From CAZFHZ01 sp964519015 (GTDB taxonomy: Bacteria; Blakebacterota; Blakebacteria; Blakebacterales; CAYUVJ01), in NCBI GenBank assembly GCA_964519015.1, contig CAZFHZ010000009.1, forward strand, positions 1 to 55,758: 55,758 nt of DNA, given 5' to 3'. The notes under the pieces were generated by a model. That model did no database searches. It saw only the letters and a program-made list of their open reading frames with translations, and was not told where the DNA came from. This document shows positions 51,540 to 55,758 of the stretch, one piece after another; position 1 is the first letter of the stretch; each line of letters starts with the position of its first letter. Position numbers and translations under genes: made by a program.

Positions 51540-53290
51540 CGGACCACCGAGAAGGTGAGCCTCCCGGTCCGACCCCCCGCCCGGCCGAGCAGCAGATAGA
51601 CACCGGAGGGGACGCTGCGCCCCGACTCATCCCGGCCGTCCCAACCCACCCCCAGGTCGGCGCTGAAATGCAGCCCGGCCTCCAGGTCGGTGAAGCGGTG
51701 GCTCCAGAGCCGGGCGCCGCCCAGGCTGCGCACCTCCAGGGTCACATCGGAGGCTTCTTCGAGTCGGAAGACGAACCAGGTCCGCGTATCGGACGCGGGC
51801 CGGAAGGGGTTCGGGTAGTTCTGGAGGAGCCGGAAGGAGGCCCCGTCGAGCCGGGCCGCGCCGAGACGGTCGCTGGCCCGTGACTCGAAGGTGGCCGTCC
51901 CGCTGCGCAGCGAGTCGGGGTCCCCCCCCTGGTAGTTGGGGCCGGTGAAGACCCAGGCCAGCGCCCCGGTGTAGGTCCCCCAGTCGAGCAGTTCGGCCCC
52001 CGCCCCGCTGCCCGTGGCCACTCCGGCCGAGGCGCTCACCTGCTGGGGGGGACCGGTTGCGGGTTCCCCGGCCACCCCGACCCCCCAGGCGGCCGGGTCC
52101 TGCGGGGAGACCCGTACCGCCACCCCGGCCCGGGTGGTGTCGGGCAGGGCACGCCAGAAACGGACGGCCAGGGCGGGCAGGGTCACCGAAGCCGGATCGG
52201 TCGGGGCGGCCAATATCTTCACGCCCGGGTAGCCGGCCCCTTCCGGGAAGTAGCGGGCGGGATCGGCGCGGGATCCGGTGTGGAGGATCCAGACCGAAAA
52301 GTCGCGCCAGAGTTCGATCCAGGAGAGCCCCTGGCCTCCCAACCAGAGGTCGTGGGCGCGCCGGGGGCTGCACCCCTGGTCCGACATTGCGGTCCAGAGC
52401 AAACGGTTGACCTCCTCCCCCCGGGTGGCCTGGAGGAAGAGGGGCCAGAGGACGGCGCCGTACTCGTGCGCCCCGTTCAGGGTGGCGAGCGAGAGGTCGG
52501 GATAACTCAGGTAGCTGGGAAGGTAGTTGTAATAGTCGTTGATCCCGTCGTAGAGGACGTCCTCGTGGTAGACGGCCGAGGCCTCCGCGAACCAGCCGTA
52601 GGACTGGTAGCCCGCCCAGTCGAAGACGTTCAGATTGTAGGCCAGCTGGATGGCATGGTGGAACTCGTGGGCGGCCGTCACCCGCAGGGAGGTGAGCGGG
52701 TCGTGCCCGTAGAACCACGCCGGGTAGTCGTTGTCGAGCTCCACCCAGCTGGCGGCCCGGTAGGGAGGAGTGGTCTGGTAGGGGGCGGTCGGCACGGTCA
52801 GACCGAAGTACATCAGGTCCTGGATGGTGTTGGTGAAGTAGACGTCGTATTCATCTCCGTCGCTGACCGGATCGCGCCAGCCGAGCTCGCGGTAGCGGGC
52901 CAGCAGGCTGTCGTAAGCCGCCGCGGCCGCCTCGATCCAGTCGGGTACGGTGTCGGAATCCCCGTCGGCGGCCGGCACCGCGTCCACCCCGGTCGTGGTG
53001 TAGTGGAGCAGGAAGAACTCCCCCGGACTGCGGAACTCCTGATCCAGTCCGGTAGGCCGCGCATCCTGGCTCGTCGAGGCCCCCCGTCCGAGCCGGGTCA
53101 GGGTGAGGACCGCCGGTCCGAACCCGCACTTGGCGGCGCGGGAGCCGGCCGGGGAGATCTCCGCCCGCTCTCCGCGCAGGGAGGCGGCGAGCGCCTCGCG
53201 GAACCCCTGGGCCTGCACCGGTGCCGGGAGGGCAAGCAGGAGTGGAACAAGCACCAGGAGCGGGCCACGGGCCTCAGGCACCGGCGGCAC
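51536..53290 (-). CDS. Secreted metalloprotease with FlgD-like C-terminal sorting domain (MXAN_6640-type)
   Basis: A 584-residue exported protein. Signal peptide at about 1-27 (LALPAPVQAQ). Zinc motif HEFHH (H208, E209, H212) is followed by GWFAEASAVYHED, supplying a likely third ligand. This layout recalls the MXAN_6640 family of putative metalloproteases. The last about 100 residues, from LLQNYPNPFRPASDT to YLLLGRAGGRTGRLTFSVVR, are a FlgD-Ig/type IX-like sorting domain. GTG 53290 overlaps the response regulator by 17 nt; GTG 53281 is an alternative start. Substrate unknown. Confidence 0.85.
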   Translation of the reverse strand: MPPVPEARGPLLVLVPLLLALPAPVQAQGFREALAASLRGERAEISPAGSRAAKCGFGPAVLTLTRLGRGASTSQDARPTGLDQEFRSPGEFFLLHYTTTGVDAVPAADGDSDTVPDWIEAAAAAYDSLLARYRELGWRDPVSDGDEYDVYFTNTIQDLMYFGLTVPTAPYQTTPPYRAASWVELDNDYPAWFYGHDPLTSLRVTAAHEFHHAIQLAYNLNVFDWAGYQSYGWFAEASAVYHEDVLYDGINDYYNYLPSYLSYPDLSLATLNGAHEYGAVLWPLFLQATRGEEVNRLLWTAMSDQGCSPRRAHDLWLGGQGLSWIELWRDFSVWILHTGSRADPARYFPEGAGYPGVKILAAPTDPASVTLPALAVRFWRALPDTTRAGVAVRVSPQDPAAWGVGVAGEPATGPPQQVSASAGVATGSGAGAELLDWGTYTGALAWVFTGPNYQGGDPDSLRSGTATFESRASDRLGAARLDGASFRLLQNYPNPFRPASDTRTWFVFRLEEASDVTLEVRSLGGARLWSHRFTDLEAGLHFSADLGVGWDGRDESGRSVPSGVYLLLGRAGGRTGRLTFSVVR

Positions 53291-54659
53291 CCTCGGTCTC
53301 CCGTCCCGATTCCCGCAGACCGTAGCGGTCCATCTTGCGGTGGAGGGTGCTCGGATCGATGCCGAGGATCTCGGCGGCCGTCGTCTTGACCCCTCCAGTC
53401 TTCTGGAGGACCCAGGCGATGTAGGCCTTCTCGATCGTCTCCAGATCGGGCGGGGTGCCGTCCTGGCGGAGGGCGCCCAGCCGCTCGCGCACCGCTCCGG
53501 TGAGCCCCTCGGGGAAGGACTTCAGTCCGATGGCCGGTTCATCGTCCATGATCAGGGTGCGCTCGATCACGTTCTCCAGCTCCCGCACGTTCCCCGGCCA
53601 GTCGTAGCCGCTCAGGCGCTCTATCGCCTCCGGACGGAAGGAACGCCCCTGTCCGCCGTACCGCTCCAGGAAGTGGGCGGTCAGCAGGGGGATATCCTCC
53701 CGGTGCTCCCTCAGCGGAGGTACATGGATGGGGACGACGTTGAGCCGGTAGTAGAGGTCCTCACGGAAGGTGCCGGCGGCTACCCGCTCCTCCAGGCTGG
53801 CGTTGGTCGCTGCCAGCACCCGGACGTCCACGTTGATCGGCCGGGTGCTCCCGACCGGGACGATCTCCCGCTCCTGGAGGACCCGGAGCAGACGGACCTG
53901 GATGGCCGGTGAGGTTTCCCCGACCTCGTCGAGGAAGAGGGTGCCTCCGTCGGCCACCTGGAAGAGGCCCTCCTTGTCCCGGATCGCCCCGGTGAAGGAA
54001 CCCCGTTTGTGCCCGAAGAGCTCCGATTCGAGCAGCCCCTCGGGGAGGGCGCCGCAATTGACCGTCACGAAGGGGCCAGTATTGCGGGGACTGTGGTCGT
54101 GGATGGCCCGGGCCACCAGTTCCTTACCCGTGCCGCTCTCCCCGGTGATCAGTACGGTGCTGGTGGTGGGGGCGACCCGTTCGATCATCTCCCGGATCGC
54201 CCGGATCTGTGCACTCTCCCCCAGCAACCCGGAGGGGCCGGTGGTCCGCCGGACCTCCTGCCGGAGGTAGCGGTTCTCGCTGAGCAGACGGCGCTGGACG
54301 AAGGCCCGGTCGATCCGTGCGCACACATCCTCGATCTGGAAGGGCTTGGTGATGTAGTCGGAGGCGCCCGACCGGAGGGCACTCACGGCCGTCTCGAGCG
54401 AGGCGTAGGCGGTCATCAGGACCACCTGGAGCGACGGATCCTCCTCCTTGAGCTGCTGGAGCAGTTCCACCCCGTCAGGCCCGCGAGGCATCCGGATGTC
54501 GGTCAGGACCACATCGAACCCGCCCTCACGCACCGTCTTGAGCGCCTCCGGGGCGGAAGCGACGGCTTCGACATGGTAGCCCAGGCGCCCCAGCGCGATG
54601 GTAAGCATCTCGCACACCGAAGCTTCGTCGTCGACCACCAGTACCCTGGCCTGGGTCAC
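53274..54659 (-). CDS. Sigma-54-dependent response regulator (NtrC/PilR type)
   Basis: A 461-residue transcription activator. Receiver domain (1-120) has phosphoacceptor D54 in VVLTDIRMP and the conserved lysine in YITKPF. The AAA+ domain (about 145-380) has Walker A GESGTGKE, LFGHKRGSFTGA (a GSFTGA form of the sigma-54 contact loop), GGTLFLDEV and the arginine-finger region REDLYYRLNVV. A Fis-type helix-turn-helix (KTTAAEILGIDPSTLHRKM) ends the protein. GTG 54659 overlaps the kinase stop by 4 nt. Targets are unknown; the adjacent protease genes are candidates but sigma-54 sites were not found. Confidence 0.93.
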   Translation of the reverse strand: MTQARVLVVDDEASVCEMLTIALGRLGYHVEAVASAPEALKTVREGGFDVVLTDIRMPRGPDGVELLQQLKEEDPSLQVVLMTAYASLETAVSALRSGASDYITKPFQIEDVCARIDRAFVQRRLLSENRYLRQEVRRTTGPSGLLGESAQIRAIREMIERVAPTTSTVLITGESGTGKELVARAIHDHSPRNTGPFVTVNCGALPEGLLESELFGHKRGSFTGAIRDKEGLFQVADGGTLFLDEVGETSPAIQVRLLRVLQEREIVPVGSTRPINVDVRVLAATNASLEERVAAGTFREDLYYRLNVVPIHVPPLREHREDIPLLTAHFLERYGGQGRSFRPEAIERLSGYDWPGNVRELENVIERTLIMDDEPAIGLKSFPEGLTGAVRERLGALRQDGTPPDLETIEKAYIAWVLQKTGGVKTTAAEILGIDPSTLHRKMDRYGLRESGRETEGAAGA

Positions 54660-55758
54660 GTCTCTTCCCCCACCGGAAGATAGAGCCGGAACGTCGAACG
54701 ACCGTCCCGGGAGGGTGCGTACACGATCTGACCGTCGTGCGCTTCTACGATACGCTGTACCACGGCCAGACCCAACCCGGTTCCACCCTGCTTCCGGGTG
54801 AAGAAAGGTTCGAAGATCCGAACTTCCTCCCCCTGGGGCACCCCCGGTCCTTCGTCCTGGATCCAGACCTCGACCAGTCCGGACCCCCGCGGCCGCTCCT
54901 CCCCCGGACCGGGACGGAGGATCTGCACCCGGCCCCCCTCCTCCATCGCCTCCAGGGCGTTCAGGAGCAGGTTGAGCAGGACCTGCTTCATCTGGGCCGG
55001 GTCCCCGCGTACCGACGGGCAGCCAGCCAGGTCCACCTCGATACTCCGGTTCCCGCGGTGGGCGGGGTGGTTACGGGCCAGCCCCACCACGTCACCAGCC
55101 AGGGCGGTCAGGTCGATCCGGTGGATGTCGGATGGCTGGAGCCGGGCATAGTTGAGGAAATCCTCGATGATCCGGTTGATCCGTTGCGACTCCTTGACCA
55201 TCAGACCGAGCAGCCGGGCGTCGTCCCCCTCCAGGTCGAGGCTGTCATGCAGGACCTCGGCGGAACCGCTGATGCTGGCCAGCGGGTTGCGCAGCTCGTG
55301 GGCGATCCCGGCTGCCAGTTCCCCGATGACGGCCAATCGGTCCTGGCGGCGGATGCGCTCCTCCATCAGCTTGGCTTCGGTCAGGTCCTGGAAGATGAGC
55401 ACCACGCCGCGGATCCCGTGCGACCCGCGCAGGATGGATGGGGTCACACCCAGAGGGACCCGGCGGCCGTCCGCCATCTCCACGGTGACTTCGTTCCGGC
55501 GCTCCATACGCCGGCCGTCCAGGGCCTGCTGGACGATCCGGGAGAAGGGTTCCAGCCGTCCCGTCAGGACCAGGCTGTAGAGGCGCCCCTCCGGCTCCTC
55601 CTCCCCCATCCTCAGGATCTCCCGGGCGGCCGGGTTGAAGAAGATGATGATGCCGTCGGCATCGACCGTGATGATCCCCGACTCGATGTTGGCCAGGACG
55701 TCGGAGGTGTTGAGCCGGATCCGCTCCAGCCGGCGGGTGAGTTCCCCCACCTCCCCCA
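54656..55758 (-). CDS. PAS-domain sensor histidine kinase, N-terminus beyond the window
   Basis: The frame is open to the window edge, so at least 367 C-terminal residues are encoded. A PAS domain (NIESGIITVDADGIIIFFNP) is followed by a HisKA domain with the phosphoacceptor histidine in AAGIAHELRNPLASISGS, then HATPase motifs QVLLNLLLNALEAM (N box), DEGPGVP (G1) and GGTGLGLAVVQRIV (G2). It resembles NtrB/PilS-type kinases and is translationally coupled to its response regulator. An N-terminal sensor or membrane part probably lies outside. Confidence 0.92.
   Translation of the reverse strand, partial: GEVGELTRRLERIRLNTSDVLANIESGIITVDADGIIIFFNPAAREILRMGEEEPEGRLYSLVLTGRLEPFSRIVQQALDGRRMERRNEVTVEMADGRRVPLGVTPSILRGSHGIRGVVLIFQDLTEAKLMEERIRRQDRLAVIGELAAGIAHELRNPLASISGSAEVLHDSLDLEGDDARLLGLMVKESQRINRIIEDFLNYARLQPSDIHRIDLTALAGDVVGLARNHPAHRGNRSIEVDLAGCPSVRGDPAQMKQVLLNLLLNALEAMEEGGRVQILRPGPGEERPRGSGLVEVWIQDEGPGVPQGEEVRIFEPFFTRKQGGTGLGLAVVQRIVEAHDGQIVYAPSRDGRSTFRLYLPVGEET

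Noticed and set aside
1..55758. CRISPR arrays, insertion sequences, integrases or prophage genes
   Set aside because: No repeat-spacer pattern, transposase or phage gene was seen on either strand.

Overview
The window is 55.8 kb of very GC-rich bacterial chromosome, densely packed with protein genes. I see no tRNA, rRNA, CRISPR array or insertion sequence. Neighbouring genes often overlap by 4 nt (GTGA or ATGA), so translational coupling is common. Housekeeping genes sit beside secreted M14 peptidases, a 1,040-residue sortilin/BNR-repeat protein, beta-propeller proteins and a secreted protease with a FlgD-like C-terminal sorting domain. That mixture fits an FCB-type lineage such as Gemmatimonadota. 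This is an inference from gene content only. A run of ten N at 25962-25971 marks an assembly gap inside leuS.

Plus strand, 1-8702: the end of an acyl-CoA carboxylase carboxyltransferase gene, a ClC chloride transport protein with CBS domains, a secreted M14 peptidase, a lipoprotein with TPR-like repeats and a thioredoxin fold whose CxxC is SxxS, a class V aminotransferase with its own promoter, then biotin carboxylase and biotin carrier genes. The carboxylase is therefore split around four other genes. 8959-21938 is a translation/RNA operon: rimP, nusA, an L7Ae-type gene, infB, a DUF503 gene, rbfA, nrnA-like, truB, ribF, rpsO, pnp, an M16 peptidase and dut. 21940-24015 encodes an unusual ExeA-like ATPase joined to an acidic spacer, two zinc ribbons and a PH-like domain. 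asnS (with a near-consensus promoter), leuS and a small secreted protein follow.

Minus strand, 34264-28677: metH and a fused homocysteine methyltransferase/methylenetetrahydrofolate reductase form a two-gene operon. Its leader holds what I read as a SAM-II riboswitch, preceded by a good sigma-70-type promoter. A second M14 peptidase gene diverges from the same 225-bp region. It is followed by a decayed beta-propeller lipoprotein pseudogene that collides with a terminator.

Minus strand, 55758-37738, in transcription order: a PAS histidine kinase and an NtrC-type sigma-54 response regulator, a secreted metalloprotease, an NHL-repeat protein, a polyprenol-kinase-like membrane protein, a 148-residue unknown protein and era, all tightly coupled. 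Then come a TPR membrane protein and an L,D-transpeptidase, then an AT-rich control region and a heavy-metal-type RND efflux system (outer membrane protein, adaptor, pump), and finally the sortilin-type protein.

The main points of interest are the SAM-II riboswitch on metH, the ATPase/zinc-ribbon/PH-like fusion, the redox-dead thioredoxin lipoprotein, and the two-component/secreted-protease/era gene cluster.
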